Shown here: piece by piece, positions 28,412 to 37,334 of the stretch
Layout of the letters: each line of letters begins with the position of its first letter
How positions within the stretch are numbered: position 1 is the first letter of the stretch
Assembly: GCF_020217465.1 (NCBI RefSeq)
Contig: NZ_CP084115.1
Coordinates: forward strand, 558,001 to 622,000
From: Cobetia amphilecti
GTDB taxonomy: Bacteria > Pseudomonadota > Gammaproteobacteria > Pseudomonadales > Halomonadaceae
Direction: 5' to 3'
Length of the DNA stretch: 64,000 nt
Notes under the pieces: model-generated
What the model was told of the DNA's origin: nothing
What the model saw: only the letters and a program-made list of their open reading frames with translations
Databases searched by the model: none
Program-made: the position numbers and the translations under genes

Positions 28412-29440
28412 ATGGATAGCAGCATGAAAGCCGCCGTGGTACGTGAATTCGGTGCACCGCTGGTGATCGAGGAGGTCGCGGTACCGCGTCCGGGGCGTGG
28501 CGAGATTCTGGTCGAGGTCGCTGCCTCCGGGGTCTGTCATACCGACCTGCACGCCGCGTATGGCGACTGGCCGGTGAAACCCAATCCGCCGTTCATTCCC
28601 GGCCATGAAGGCGTCGGCACCATCGCGGCGGTGGGCGAGGGCGTCACCCACGTCAAGGAAGGCGACCGTGTCGGGGTGCCCTGGCTCTACTCGGCCTGCG
28701 GCCACTGCGAGCATTGTCTGGGTGGCTGGGAGACGCTGTGCGAGAGCCAGCAGAATACCGGCTACTCGGTGAATGGCGGCTTTGCCCAGTTCACGCTGGC
28801 GGACGCAGGCTACGTCGGACGTCTGCCGGACAGCGTGGGCTTCGTGGAGATCGCGCCGGTGCTGTGCGCCGGGGTCACGGTCTACAAGGGCCTCAAGATG
28901 ACCGACACCCGCCCCGGTCAGTGGGTGGTGATCTCGGGCATCGGCGGGCTGGGACACATGGCGGTGCAGTATGCGCGTGCCATGGGCCTGAACGTGGCGG
29001 CGGTGGATGTGGATGATGCCAAGCTGGAACTGGCCCGTCGTCTGGGCGCGACCGTGACCGTCAATGCCATGAAGGAAGACCCGGCGAGCGTCATCAAGCG
29101 CGAGATCGGCGGCGCGCATGGGGCGCTGGTGACGGCGGTATCACCCAAGGCCTTCGATCAGGCTCAGAACATGCTGCGCCGTGGCGGCACCCTGGTGCTC
29201 AACGGTCTGCCGCCGGGGGACTTCCCGCTGCCGATCTTCTCCACCGTGCTCAATGGCATCACGGTGCGTGGCTCCATCGTCGGCACGCGTCAGGACCTGC
29301 AGGAGGCGTTGGACTTCGCCGCGGAAGGCAAGGTCGCCGCCACCGTGCAGACCGGCAAGCTCGAGGACATCAACGACATCTTCGGGCGCATGATCGACGG
29401 CAAGATCGAGGGGCGCATCGTGCTCGACATGAAGGCCTGA
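28412..29440 (+). CDS. zinc-dependent alcohol dehydrogenase, AdhP/AdhA type
   Basis: This 342-residue medium-chain dehydrogenase/reductase oxidises primary alcohols with NAD. The catalytic zinc region is [15 protein letters not shown] with GHEGVG. Four cysteines in [15 protein letters not shown] bind the structural zinc, and the NAD fold has [18 protein letters not shown]. The size and the [10 protein letters not shown] and [14 protein letters not shown] strings match the AdhP/AdhA group of bacterial ethanol dehydrogenases. GAGGAG lies ahead of the ATG. It forms a plausible alcohol-to-acid pathway with the upstream aldehyde dehydrogenase. An exceptional palindrome at 29505-29552 follows the gene. 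Substrate range is not readable from sequence. Confidence 0.9.
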   Translation: MDSSMKAAVVREFGAPLVIEEVAVPRPGRGEILVEVAASGVCHTDLHAAYGDWPVKPNPPFIPGHEGVGTIAAVGEGVTHVKEGDRVGVPWLYSACGHCEHCLGGWETLCESQQNTGYSVNGGFAQFTLADAGYVGRLPDSVGFVEIAPVLCAGVTVYKGLKMTDTRPGQWVVISGIGGLGHMAVQYARAMGLNVAAVDVDDAKLELARRLGATVTVNAMKEDPASVIKREIGGAHGALVTAVSPKAFDQAQNMLRRGGTLVLNGLPPGDFPLPIFSTVLNGITVRGSIVGTRQDLQEALDFAAEGKVAATVQTGKLEDINDIFGRMIDGKIEGRIVLDMKA

Positions 29441-29504
29441 GGTGTTCGCTGACCTGATCTTGAGCCTTCACCACCGATGACAGGCCTGCTGGAAACGGCA
29501 GGCT

Positions 29505-29552
29505 GCCAGACACGACAACGCCAGCCCGAGGGCTGGCGTTGTCGTGTCTGGC
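29505..29552. terminator. perfect 23-base palindrome containing ACGACAAC
   Basis: Arms at 29505-29527 and 29530-29552 are exact complements around a GA centre. No T tract follows on either strand. It lies between the alcohol dehydrogenase and the convergent PNPOx-like gene, so a two-way transcription barrier is likely. Its arm contains ACGACAAC, the octamer repeated before the aldehyde dehydrogenase. Confidence 0.6.
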
Positions 29553-29620
29553 ATGGCCGTGCGCGTTAGCTCTTACGCGGGCACTGCAAAGAGTTCTCTC
29601 TGACGAGCTTGGGCTTCTGC

Positions 29621-30112
29621 TTACACCGTGCCGAATTTCTCGTTCTCGCCCATGTCCGGGGTGTGGTCCTTGTCGAGGTTGGCGCGCGCCACCTCGTAGA
29701 GCTGATAGGCCTTGCTCTCCTTGGCCTTCCAGTGCTCGCCGGATTGCACCGAGATCTCCAGCAGGGTGACGTCGGGGTCATCCTTGCCTTCCGGGAACCA
29801 GGCGGCCACGAACGGATTCCAGAACTTGTCGATCAGGCCCTGATCGCGGTGCAGGTTGGCATGACCGCTCAGCGACACGTAGACGCCATCATCCTGATCG
29901 GAAAAGCTCAGGCAGACCTCGCTGTCCTTCCTGGCCTCAAACACCTTCTCGGCGCTGGCGCGGGTGAAGAACCACAGGGTGCCGTCGTAGTCATCCTGCA
30001 CCAGATGCATCGGGCGGGCGTGGGGCATGCCGTCACCTTGCGTCACCAACATGCCGACCTTCACATCCTTGATCAGCTTCCAGATCTTCTGCTTGTGCTC
30101 CGGGCTCGACAT
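29621..30112 (-). CDS. PNPOx-fold general stress protein
   Basis: This 163-residue protein is of the pyridoxamine 5'-phosphate oxidase-like split-barrel class, resembling the general stress protein 26 group. Recognisable parts are IWKLIKDVKVGMLVTQGDGMPHARPMHLVQDDYDGTLWFFT at the N-terminus, VCLSFSDQDDGVYVSLSGHANL in the middle and KFWNPFVAAWFPEGKDDPDVTLLEI towards the end. Such proteins bind flavin or related cofactors and are often induced by stress, but the reaction here is unknown. A GGAG ribosome site (AAAGGAGTGACACACG) precedes the ATG. It is monocistronic on the minus strand. Confidence 0.82.
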   Translation of the reverse strand: MSSPEHKQKIWKLIKDVKVGMLVTQGDGMPHARPMHLVQDDYDGTLWFFTRASAEKVFEARKDSEVCLSFSDQDDGVYVSLSGHANLHRDQGLIDKFWNPFVAAWFPEGKDDPDVTLLEISVQSGEHWKAKESKAYQLYEVARANLDKDHTPDMGENEKFGTV

Positions 30113-30220
30113 CGTGTGTCACTCCTTTGCGTCATGCGAATGAAAATCCGGCTGGCTAGCCGTTGCACAAGACCTTGGAGCGACACCCCACAACTTCAAG
30201 GGATACTGGTGAAGCTTTCG

Positions 30221-30280
30221 CTTGATGAGCCAGCACTTGATGAGTCAGCACTTGATCAATCGGCGCTTGATTCAGGCGCC
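30221..30280 (+). repeat. four 15-base direct repeats
   Basis: Four contiguous 15-base units at 30221, 30236, 30251 and 30266 all begin CTTGAT. The first two differ by one base; the others diverge. The array ends eight bases from the 3' end of the CreA-like gene, in the spacer towards the PNPOx-like gene. Confidence 0.8.
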
Positions 30281-30288
30281 GAGGCGAC

Positions 30289-30780
30289 TCACTGCGCTGC
30301 CGGTGCTTGCCAGGCGTCGCTGCCCCACAACGGCACGCTGCTCAGTGCATGCTTGAAGCTGCCGCTGGTTTCCTTGGTGCTGTAGGCGATATAGAGCAGG
30401 CTCTGGGAGTCGCGATCCAGAATGCGGCGAATCTTGAGGCTCTTGAGCAGCACGCTCTTGGACTTGCGATAGACCTCCTCGCCACTCTTGGAGGTGTCGA
30501 TGTCGGCGATCATCTCCGCCGTGATCGGGCCGGTCTGGCGGCAGGCGATGCTCATGTCGGAGGGATCGGAGAAGTCGAGGTCCGCCTCGATGTTGCTCAG
30601 ATGGCAGGTCACGCCCGGCACCTTGGGGTCGATCAGGCTCTCGATCTTGATGTCCTTGGTGGTGAACAGGCCCAGCGAGACATCCCCGACCTCGTTGTCA
30701 TCACAGCCGGCCAGCAGCAGGCCTGAGGCCATCACACCCAGCAGGGCAGCACGAGGGGAAAGGCGGCGCAGTCGCGTCAT
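30289..30780 (-). CDS. CreA-family protein, lipoprotein form
   Basis: This 163-residue envelope protein is of the CreA family. The core DIKIESLIDPKVPGVTCHLSN, DPSDMSIACRQTGPI and LKIRRILDRDSQSLLYIAYSTKETSGSFKHALSSVPLW is the family signature. The N-terminus is a lipoprotein signal with lipobox LLAGC and acceptor Cys 26; Asp residues at +2 and +3 suggest inner-membrane retention by the E. coli rule. CreA function is poorly known; it is a periplasmic protein of the cre locus in E. coli, but the other cre genes are absent here. AAGGA precedes the ATG. A 15-base repeat array sits immediately beyond the stop codon. Confidence 0.8.
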   Translation of the reverse strand: MTRLRRLSPRAALLGVMASGLLLAGCDDNEVGDVSLGLFTTKDIKIESLIDPKVPGVTCHLSNIEADLDFSDPSDMSIACRQTGPITAEMIADIDTSKSGEEVYRKSKSVLLKSLKIRRILDRDSQSLLYIAYSTKETSGSFKHALSSVPLWGSDAWQAPAAQ

Positions 30781-30863
30781 GGGGGCATCCTTGAGTCAGT
30801 GGTGTCAGACGATGATAGCGTGTCAGACCTGCGGTGGGCGTCAACCATCGCCCGGGCATCAAA

Positions 30864-30899
30864 GCTTGCCGCGGCCTCAATGCTTGCCGCGGCCTCACT
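30864..30899 (-). repeat. 18-base tandem duplication at a stop codon
   Basis: Two 18-base units (30864-30881, 30882-30899) differ at one position. Read on the minus strand each contains TGAGGCCGCGGCAAGC, and the first TGA is the stop codon of the dioxygenase-like gene. The duplication therefore begins at a gene end. Confidence 0.8.
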
Positions 30900-31236
30900 C
30901 GCTGGCGAAGGCAGCGAGATTCAGCGTATGCGAGTTGCCCAGCCACATCACGCCCTGGGTGTGATCGAAGAGGTCATCGCCGGTGCCGGCGTGCACGAAG
31001 ATGTCCAGCGAGCCGCGGTTGAGTGCCAGCCATGGGATGATGCGCCCGAATTCCTCAGGCAGGAAGGACAGCTGACAGCTCCACAGCGGGTGCGGGCCGA
31101 CCGGCTGCTGATGGAAGCGCCCGACCCGCAGCGTGAAGCGCTGCTCGGCCTGGGCCGCCAGTTCGCGAGCGGCGGCCAGGCTCTGCTCATCGGTGTAGTA
31201 GAGATGGGCGTGGTAGTAGTTGATGTGGTGTGTCAT
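30895..31236 (-). CDS. DOPA 4,5-dioxygenase family protein
   Basis: This 113-residue protein matches the DOPA 4,5-dioxygenase family. Typical strings are YHAHLYYTDEQ at the start, GPHPLWSCQLSFLPEEFGRIIPWLALNRG in the middle and GSLDIFVHAGTGDDLFDHTQGVMWLG at the end. Conserved His residues in YHAHLYY, GPHPLW and VHAGTG would bind iron. Fungal and plant relatives cleave catechols for pigment synthesis. Bacterial members are small and their substrate is usually unknown, so the name is only a family label. The ribosome site is weak (GAGACAACGCC). An 18-base duplication begins at its stop codon. Confidence 0.8.
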   Translation of the reverse strand: MTHHINYYHAHLYYTDEQSLAAARELAAQAEQRFTLRVGRFHQQPVGPHPLWSCQLSFLPEEFGRIIPWLALNRGSLDIFVHAGTGDDLFDHTQGVMWLGNSHTLNLAAFASE

Positions 31237-31351
31237 GGCGTTGTCTCGATCGTTCTCAAGGGGGCTTCCTGCGCTCGGCCTAAAGGGCCGTGGCGAGAGT
31301 TTTCAATGGCTGGCGGCAGTGGCCGTCAGGGCGTGATGGGCCTTGTGGCCG

Positions 31352-32128
31352 TCAGCCCCAGGCCTTGTAGATCAGCTGCACACCCACCAGCGCCATCGCG
31401 ATGATGATCAGGCGGAAGAACAGCTTCTCGTTGACACGGGATTGCAGCCACAGGCCGCTTCTGACCCCCGCCCAGGCCACCGGCACCAGCAGCAGCGAGG
31501 TGGAGAGGCTGGTGAGGTTGATCTCGCCCAGCGCCACGTAGGGGCCCAGTTTCATCAGGTTCATGCCAGCGAAGATGATCACCGTGGTGGCGATGAAGGT
31601 CTCCTTGGGGTGCTGGCGCGGAATCATGTACAGGTTGTAGGGCGGGGCGCCGGCGTGGGCGAAGAAGCTGGTGAAACCGGCGGTGGCCCCGGCAGGAATG
31701 GCCAGCCAGCGGGGCAGCGGTTTCCTGGCTGTCGGTTTGAACAGCATATAGGCGGCGAACAGCAGCGAGATGACGCCCAGCAGGCCGCGAATCATGTTCT
31801 CGTCCAGCTCATCGAACAGCACCACGCCCACCGCGATGCCGATGGCGGCGCTGGACAGGATGATGCGCACCTCCGACCACAGCTGCTTGCCCCACCAGGC
31901 GCGGGAGCTCAGAAAGTCCATCACCAGCAACAGCGGCAGCAGGATACCGGCGGCTTCCAGCGGCCCGATGGCCAGCGCCATCAGCGGCACCGAGAGCGAG
32001 CCGAAGCCACCGGCGAAGCCGCCCTTGGAGATGCCGGTCAGGTAGGTCGAGAAGATGATCGCGCTCCAGGCCAGCGCAGAGTAATCGGGCAGTGTCAGCA
32101 GGGCATCGAGAAAATCGGTCACGGGCAT
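31352..32128 (-). CDS. TauE/SafE-family membrane permease
   Basis: This 258-residue inner-membrane protein has about eight hydrophobic segments and belongs to the TauE/SafE sulfite exporter family. The characteristic N-terminal half reads ISKGGFAGGFGSLSVPLMAL, and the repeat half contains GATAGFTSFFAHAGAPPYNLYMIP. Members export sulfite, sulfoacetate or other organic anions, but most are uncharacterised. The start at 32128 (MPVTDFLDAL) is chosen because the 81 codons upstream are Cys/Pro-rich and unlike the family. It is divergent from the AstE-like gene. Confidence 0.82.
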   Translation of the reverse strand: MPVTDFLDALLTLPDYSALAWSAIIFSTYLTGISKGGFAGGFGSLSVPLMALAIGPLEAAGILLPLLLVMDFLSSRAWWGKQLWSEVRIILSSAAIGIAVGVVLFDELDENMIRGLLGVISLLFAAYMLFKPTARKPLPRWLAIPAGATAGFTSFFAHAGAPPYNLYMIPRQHPKETFIATTVIIFAGMNLMKLGPYVALGEINLTSLSTSLLLVPVAWAGVRSGLWLQSRVNEKLFFRLIIIAMALVGVQLIYKAWG

Positions 32129-32355
32129 CTCATGTCGAGAGGGCGGGCAAGGTGAGTCGTGAAGGCCCATTGTTGAACAATTCTGCCCGCGCTTCATCCC
32201 GACACGCTGCAATGAAGTCTTTCCCTTGGCGCACCAATGCGCTAAAAGGCGCATGTCGCACAGTGTTTTCTTTCGAGACACTGGGCGAGTAGCCTGATCT
32301 GGCGGGCATGTCGCAGTGCCTGCCGCTCGTTGGTCGAACAATCTCTGAGGTGGCG

Positions 32356-33381
32356 ATGTCACGCGCTCCATTTGAAATCAGCGGTACCCGCATCGCGCCG
32401 GGAACGCGGGCCCAGGTCGATGTGCCTGTCGCCAAGCTCTACACCCATGCGCCGCTGCACATCCCCGTCGAGGTGGTGCATGGCCGTCAGCCCGGCCCGG
32501 TGCTGCTGGTGTGCGGTGCCATCCACGGTGACGAGATCAACGGCGTCGAGATCGTGCGGCGGCTGCTCAAGAGTTCCAGTCTGGCGCGGTTGCGCGGCAC
32601 ACTGATCGCGGTGCCCATCGTCAACGTGTTCGGTTTCGTGCAGCACACGCGCTACCTGCCGGACCGCCGTGACCTCAACCGCTGCTTCCCGGGCAGCGAG
32701 AGCGGCTCGCTGGGCTCGCGGGTGGCGGCGCTGTTCCGTGAGCAGATCGCCGATCAGGCCACCCACATCATCGACCTGCACACCGGCGCGATTCATCGCA
32801 CCAACCTGCCGCAGATCCGCGCCACCATGACCGGCAGTGATGCCACGCGTCAGATGGCGGACGCCTTCGGCGCGCCGGTGCTGCTGAATGCCGAGCTGCG
32901 CGAGGGCAGTCTGCGTGCCTATGCCAGCGAGCGCGGCGTGCCGGTCATCACCTATGAGGCCGGTGAGGCGCTGCGCTTCGATGAGTGGGCGATTCGCCCC
33001 GGCGTCAGCGGCGTGAAGCGCGTGATGCGCTCCATCGGCATGCTGGCCAAGGACCGCGACCGCAAGCCCAGCTCGCGTGCGGTGGAGATGTCCAACGGCT
33101 CCAGCTGGGCGCGGGCCTCCATCGATGGCATCGTCCAGAGCCGAGTAGGCCTGGGGGACCGCGTCGAGAAGCATCAGGTGCTGGGCATCGTCGCCGACCC
33201 CTTCGGCAACAGCGAAAGTGAGGTGCTGTCACCCGCGGATGGCATCATCATCGGCATGGCCAACCTGCCGCTGGCCAATGAGGGCGAGGCGCTTTATCAC
33301 GTGGCGCGTTTCCATGCGATCGACGATGCCGAGAGCGCCGTCGACAACTTCCAGCAGCTGTTCGTGCCGGATTCCATCTAG
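32356..33381 (+). CDS. succinylglutamate desuccinylase/aspartoacylase family protein
   Basis: This 341-residue zinc hydrolase is of the AstE/ASPA (M14-related) family. Zinc ligands are visible in GAIHGDEINGVE (H57, E60) and LHTG near residue 141, and DRRDLNRCFPG is the substrate-binding Arg/Asn motif. The C-terminal domain (about 245-325; ASIDGIVQSRVGLGDRVEKHQVLGIVADPFG) has a lipoyl-like barrel fold seen in this subgroup. Substrates of such stand-alone members are often unknown acylated amino acids or peptides. GAGGTG just before ATG 32356 fixes the start, 16 codons after a longer open frame. A strong palindromic terminator follows. Confidence 0.8.
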   Translation: MSRAPFEISGTRIAPGTRAQVDVPVAKLYTHAPLHIPVEVVHGRQPGPVLLVCGAIHGDEINGVEIVRRLLKSSSLARLRGTLIAVPIVNVFGFVQHTRYLPDRRDLNRCFPGSESGSLGSRVAALFREQIADQATHIIDLHTGAIHRTNLPQIRATMTGSDATRQMADAFGAPVLLNAELREGSLRAYASERGVPVITYEAGEALRFDEWAIRPGVSGVKRVMRSIGMLAKDRDRKPSSRAVEMSNGSSWARASIDGIVQSRVGLGDRVEKHQVLGIVADPFGNSESEVLSPADGIIIGMANLPLANEGEALYHVARFHAIDDAESAVDNFQQLFVPDSI

Positions 33382-33421
33382 GCGTTTCACGCCCTTTTAC
33401 GGCCCTGTTGCTGGCAGTGAT

Positions 33422-33460
33422 AACGCAAACGCCCCGCTCATTGAGCGGGGCGTTTGCGTT
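33422..33460. terminator. bidirectional terminator between convergent genes
   Basis: Perfect 19-base arms (33422-33440 and 33442-33460) surround a single T. The inner stem is GC-rich (CGCCCCGC) with AAA/TTT flanks, suited to stopping transcription from both the AstE-like gene and the peptide transporter gene. Confidence 0.85.
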
Positions 33461-33515
33461 GCAGCAGTCTGTCGTCTGGTCGATAGCGTCAGCGATAGTC
33501 ACCGTCACAGAGCAC

Positions 33516-34913
33516 TCAGCCGTGGCTGGTCTGGGTCTCGAGCGGGCCGTCATGACGCGCTTCAGCGCCGTGCATCCAGTCCACCAGCTTGCCGGCGAAC
33601 ACCAGCAACAGCAGGCCGCCGAGCACGCCGGTGATGGCGATGCCGCCGAACACGCTCATGGCACCGGCTTCGCCGACCAGCGAGCCGATCATGCCGGCCA
33701 GGTAGTTGGCCAGCGCCACGAAGGCGAACCAGGCGCCCATCATCAGCGCGCCCATGCGCACAGGTGACAGCTTGGTGACCATCGATAGCCCCACCGGCGA
33801 CAGGCACAGCTCGCCGAGAGTGTGGAAGAAGAAGGCGCCGACCAGCCACATCATCGAGGCGCTGCCTGCGGCTTTCTGCTCCAGCACCGCGCCGATCATG
33901 CACACGAAGCCGATGCCGAGGGCGATCAGGCCGAAGGCGAACTTGACCGGCGAGCTGGGCTCACGGTTGTCCATGCGCGTCCACAGACCCGCCAGCAGCG
34001 GCGAGAGCAGGATGATGAACAGCGGATTGAGCGACTGGAACCAGGCCGCCGGCACTTCAAAGCCCATCAGCATGCGGTCGGTGTAGTCCTGCGCATACAG
34101 CGCCATCAGGCCGCCGCCCTGCTCGAAACCGGCCCAGAACAGGATGGTGAACAGGCCCAGCACCATGATGACCTTGATGCGGTCACGCTCTTCGCGGCTC
34201 AGCGGTGTCTTGCGGTTGTTGCTCTTGCTCAGGCGTGCCTCACGGCGGGCGCTGGGTTCGACCCCCAGGTCACCCAGATGGCGCGGCGCGAAGATGAGCT
34301 GGATGGCGACCGCCAGCAGCATGCCGATACCGGCCACCAGGAAGCCGGCGTTCCAGCCATAGCCTTCGGCCATGGAGCCCGCGACGATGCCTGACAGCAG
34401 CGCACCGATGTTGATGCCCATGTAGAAGATGGTGAAGGCGCCATCACGGCGGTGATCGCCCTGTTGATAGAGGTCGCCGACCATCGTGGAGATGTTGGGC
34501 TTGAACAGGCCGTTGCCGACGATCAGCAGGCCGAGACCGACATACAGCAGCATCTCGGGGTCGAGGCCGCTCATGGCCGGCGGCACGGCGAGCACGAATT
34601 GCCCGGCCGCCATGATCAGGCCCCCGATCAGGATCGCACGGCGGGCACCCAGCCAGTTGTCGGCCAGCGCTCCGCCGAACATCGGCGTGATGTACACCAG
34701 GCCCGTGAAGATGCCGTACAGCTGCAGGGCGTCGCCCTGATTCCAGCCCAGGCCGCCACTGGTGACGGCATCGGTGAGATAGAGCACCAGCAGGGCACGC
34801 ATGGCGTAATAGGAGAAGCGTTCCCACAGTTCCGTGGAGAACAGCAGATAGAGTCCGGCCGGATGCCCGAACAGCTCACGGCTGTTGGCTCCGGTAGGGG
34901 AGTGTGTGGACAT
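33516..34913 (-). CDS. proton-dependent oligopeptide transporter (POT/PTR2)
   Basis: This 465-residue inner-membrane protein imports di- and tripeptides with protons. Family hallmarks are ELWERFSYYAMRALLVLYL (the ExxER-type proton motif in helix 1), GGALADNWLGARRAILIGG after helix 2, GNGLFKPNISTMVGDLY in helix 4, and FTIFYMGINIGALLSG in helix 5 (the second PTR2 signature). FFHTLGELCLSPVGLSMVTKLSP in the second half is also conserved. Twelve to fourteen helices are expected. GAGG lies ahead of the ATG. Length and motifs fit DtpA/DtpB-type permeases; which one is uncertain. It is transcribed alone. Confidence 0.9.
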   Translation of the reverse strand: MSTHSPTGANSRELFGHPAGLYLLFSTELWERFSYYAMRALLVLYLTDAVTSGGLGWNQGDALQLYGIFTGLVYITPMFGGALADNWLGARRAILIGGLIMAAGQFVLAVPPAMSGLDPEMLLYVGLGLLIVGNGLFKPNISTMVGDLYQQGDHRRDGAFTIFYMGINIGALLSGIVAGSMAEGYGWNAGFLVAGIGMLLAVAIQLIFAPRHLGDLGVEPSARREARLSKSNNRKTPLSREERDRIKVIMVLGLFTILFWAGFEQGGGLMALYAQDYTDRMLMGFEVPAAWFQSLNPLFIILLSPLLAGLWTRMDNREPSSPVKFAFGLIALGIGFVCMIGAVLEQKAAGSASMMWLVGAFFFHTLGELCLSPVGLSMVTKLSPVRMGALMMGAWFAFVALANYLAGMIGSLVGEAGAMSVFGGIAITGVLGGLLLLVFAGKLVDWMHGAEARHDGPLETQTSHG

Positions 34914-35384
34914 GGAACCTCGAAGGAAGTGTCAGCAGAAGCAGCGCAGCCCGGATGACGGGACTGCATGGACCGGCCCACAGGTCTGCAGAGGAGGACT
35001 GTGGAGGAATCGCCGATGACGGAGCAGTTGTGTGGCTGACCTCACGCGAGCATGGCGTGACGATGTCGAGACCGGTTGTTGTCCGTATGGTCAGCCATTC
35101 TGCGTGAGATGCCTTTGTCAGACAATCAAACGAAAGTCATGCATGTTGTTGGTATTTAAGGGGTTATTAGCTTAGATGGCGACGCAGGGTTGCGTCAGAT
35201 ATCACGCCTGCCAGTGCAGTGTCGTCACTTTGCTGACTGCCGAGACGACGACACCCGGCGCGAGGGCCGGGTGTCGGGGGACGGTCTCTTGAAAGCGCCG
35301 CTCTCAAGAGAGAGGGCAGAAGATAGGGGGATGAAGAGAGGGTAGAAGAGACAGGGCAGAAGCGGCGCGAGCAGGCCAGCTCGA
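34914..35384. other. intergenic region between dusA and the POT gene
   Basis: There is no supported gene in 471 bases. It holds an AT-rich patch at 35120-35175 that probably carries the transporter promoter, a hairpin (GACACCCGGC / GCCGGGTGTC, 35249-35276) without a T tract, and purine-rich imperfect repeats of AGAGAGGG(C/T)AGAAG at about 35308-35362 just beyond the dusA stop. Confidence 0.5.
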
Positions 35385-36407
35385 TCAGGCCTGCTCGACC
35401 TGTGCCTCGGGCCGATGCTCCGGCACGCGCGCCATGGCATCATCGATGACCTCGATGCCCGCGCCCGGCTTGTGGGCGTTCTCGGAGACATGACGGCGGA
35501 ACTGGCGACCGCCCGGCTGACCCTGGAACAGCCCCAGCAGATGGCGGCTAATGTGGTTGAGGCGCACGCCCTCGGCGAGACGCTTCTCGATATAGGGGCG
35601 GAAGGCACGCAGCGCATCGTGGCGGCTGGTGTGCGGATTCTCGGCCTCGCCGTACAGCTCGCTGTCCACCGTCGCCAGCAACCAGGGGTTGTGGTACGCC
35701 TCACGGCCGACCATCACGCTATCGACGTGCTCCAGCTGCTCGTGCAGCTCGTCCATCAGCTTCAGGCCGCCATTGATACCGATATGCAAGGACGGGTGCG
35801 CCTGCTTGAGGCGGTGCACGCGGCCGTAGTTCAGCGGCGGCACATCGCGGTTCTCCTTCGGCGACAGGCCCTGCAGCCACGCCTTGCGCGCATGCACGCT
35901 GAAGGTGTCGCAGCCGGCATCGGCCACGGTGGTGATGAAGCGCTCGAGATCGGCGTCCTCATCCTGATCATCGATCCCGATGCGGCACTTCACCGTCACC
36001 GGAATCTTCACCTGCGCCTGCATCGCCGCCACGCACCTGGCCACCAGCTCCGGATGGCCCATCAGGCAGGCACCGATCATGTTGTTCTGCACGCGATCGC
36101 TCGGGCAGCCGACATTCAGGTTCACCTCGTCATAGCCCCAGCTCTCGGCGATCGCCGCACACTCGGCCAGCGCCTGCGGGTCGCTGCCACCCAGCTGCAA
36201 CGCCAGCGGATGCTCCGTCTCGTCGTGACCGAGGAAGCGCTCGCGGTCCGGATTGAACAGCAATGCCCCGGTGGTCACCATCTCCGTGTACAGCAGCGTA
36301 CGACGGCTCAACACGCGCGCGAAGGCGCGGTAGTCACGGGTCGTCCATTCCATCATCGGCGCAACGGAAAAGGTGCGGTCAATCGGTGTCATCGGCATGG
36401 CAGTCAT
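35385..36407 (-). CDS. dusA: tRNA-dihydrouridine(20/20a) synthase
   Basis: DusA reduces uridines 20 and 20a in the tRNA D-loop with FMN and NADPH. The 340-residue protein shows the DusA pattern: SVAPMMEWTTRDYRAFARVLSRRTLLYTEMVTTGALL, ALQLGGSDP, VNLNVGCPSDRV with the catalytic Cys, VTVKCRIGIDD, VHARKAWLQGLSPKENRDVPPL and GINGG. SPKENRxxPPL is specific to DusA rather than DusB or DusC. The exact start is uncertain among three close ATGs (36407, 36398, 36392). It stands alone, with purine-rich repeats after the stop. Confidence 0.92.
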   Translation of the reverse strand: MTAMPMTPIDRTFSVAPMMEWTTRDYRAFARVLSRRTLLYTEMVTTGALLFNPDRERFLGHDETEHPLALQLGGSDPQALAECAAIAESWGYDEVNLNVGCPSDRVQNNMIGACLMGHPELVARCVAAMQAQVKIPVTVKCRIGIDDQDEDADLERFITTVADAGCDTFSVHARKAWLQGLSPKENRDVPPLNYGRVHRLKQAHPSLHIGINGGLKLMDELHEQLEHVDSVMVGREAYHNPWLLATVDSELYGEAENPHTSRHDALRAFRPYIEKRLAEGVRLNHISRHLLGLFQGQPGGRQFRRHVSENAHKPGAGIEVIDDAMARVPEHRPEAQVEQA

Positions 36408-36540
36408 ATCGGCTGGTGTGGGAGCAGGGATCGGAGCATCAGGTGCAGGCGCTGTCGAGACAAGCGGGCGGTGATTCTAGCAGCTTGTGAGGCGAAGCGC
36501 CGAGTCAGAGAGAGCCGCGAGCCAATGTGCCGCTCATGGC

Positions 36541-37158
36541 TCAATGCGTGTTGTTGACCTTCAGTGCCTCGATATCCTGGGCGATGTCTTCAGCGAGCTG
36601 GCGGACGGCTTCGCTTTCGCCTTCACGCTGGGCGTAGGCGCGCAGGCCCATGACTTCGGCTTGCAGGCGACGGCCGAGGCGTTCCGGCTGGTGCGCGGGG
36701 CGCTCGGGGTCGATGAGTTCACCGGCGTCGCGGGCGTCCACGAAGGCCTGGCGGAAGCGGGCTTCCATGTTGGCGAGCAGCATCTCGACCTTGTCGCGGG
36801 CGGCCTGTTCACGCTCGCCGAGTTCCAGCAGGCTCTTGGCCAGCATGCAGGCGCGGGACGGCACCTCGCAGTCGCGCAGTCCGCCGAGCTTGCGGATATA
36901 GGTGGCGAGGGCAGTCAATGGCGAGTCGTGGCTGGCCATCAGGCTTTCCATCTCGCGCAGGCTGCGCGCGGAGTAGCAGTCCAGCGCTTCCTGGAAGAGG
37001 CCATCCTTGCTGCCGAAGGTGGCGTAGATGCTGCCGGGACGCATGTCGAGCGCGTGCTCGATATCCTTCAGCGAAGTGGCATGAAAGCCCTTCTGCCAGA
37101 AGAGATTGAGCGCCCGTTCGAGGGAATCCTGGCGGTTGTGCAAGGTCGCGCGTGGCAT
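36541..37158 (-). CDS. TetR/AcrR-family regulator
   Basis: This 205-residue repressor-type protein has an N-terminal TetR helix-turn-helix (residues about 10-55; ALNLFWQKGFHATSLKDIEHALDMRPGSIYATFGSKDGLFQEAL). The C-terminal ligand domain (RACMLAKSLLELGEREQAARDKVEMLLANMEARF) resembles YxaF/AefR-like regulators. It is divergent from the CMD-family gene at 37456. Inverted repeats with TGAG-N6-CTCA shape lie in the shared 297-base region, so it probably represses itself and its neighbour. The inducing ligand is unknown; neighbours of this type often answer electrophiles or peroxides. Confidence 0.85.
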   Translation of the reverse strand: MPRATLHNRQDSLERALNLFWQKGFHATSLKDIEHALDMRPGSIYATFGSKDGLFQEALDCYSARSLREMESLMASHDSPLTALATYIRKLGGLRDCEVPSRACMLAKSLLELGEREQAARDKVEMLLANMEARFRQAFVDARDAGELIDPERPAHQPERLGRRLQAEVMGLRAYAQREGESEAVRQLAEDIAQDIEALKVNNTH

Positions 37159-37240
37159 GGCTGTCCTGACGATGGGGCTCGCGAGTGACGCCTGTCTTCA
37201 CGCAGTATGGCGAAGCGGGCGGTCTGCAAGGAGCAAGGTG

Positions 37241-37279
37241 TTGAGTGAGTACTCAAGTTTAACTTGAATGATCGCTCAA
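37241..37279. promoter_or_regulatory. 19+1+19 imperfect palindrome, likely TetR operator
   Basis: TTGAGTGAGTACTCAAGTT and AACTTGAATGATCGCTCAA face each other around one base and agree at 15 of 19 positions when inverted. The left arm contains TGAGT-GAGT-ACTCA, itself a dyad. It lies 83 bases upstream of the TetR gene start. Confidence 0.65.
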
Positions 37280-37334
37280 ATCCAGCTAGTGTGTTCCCCG
37301 ACAACGCAGTGCAGCGGATGGTCAGGCGTTATTT

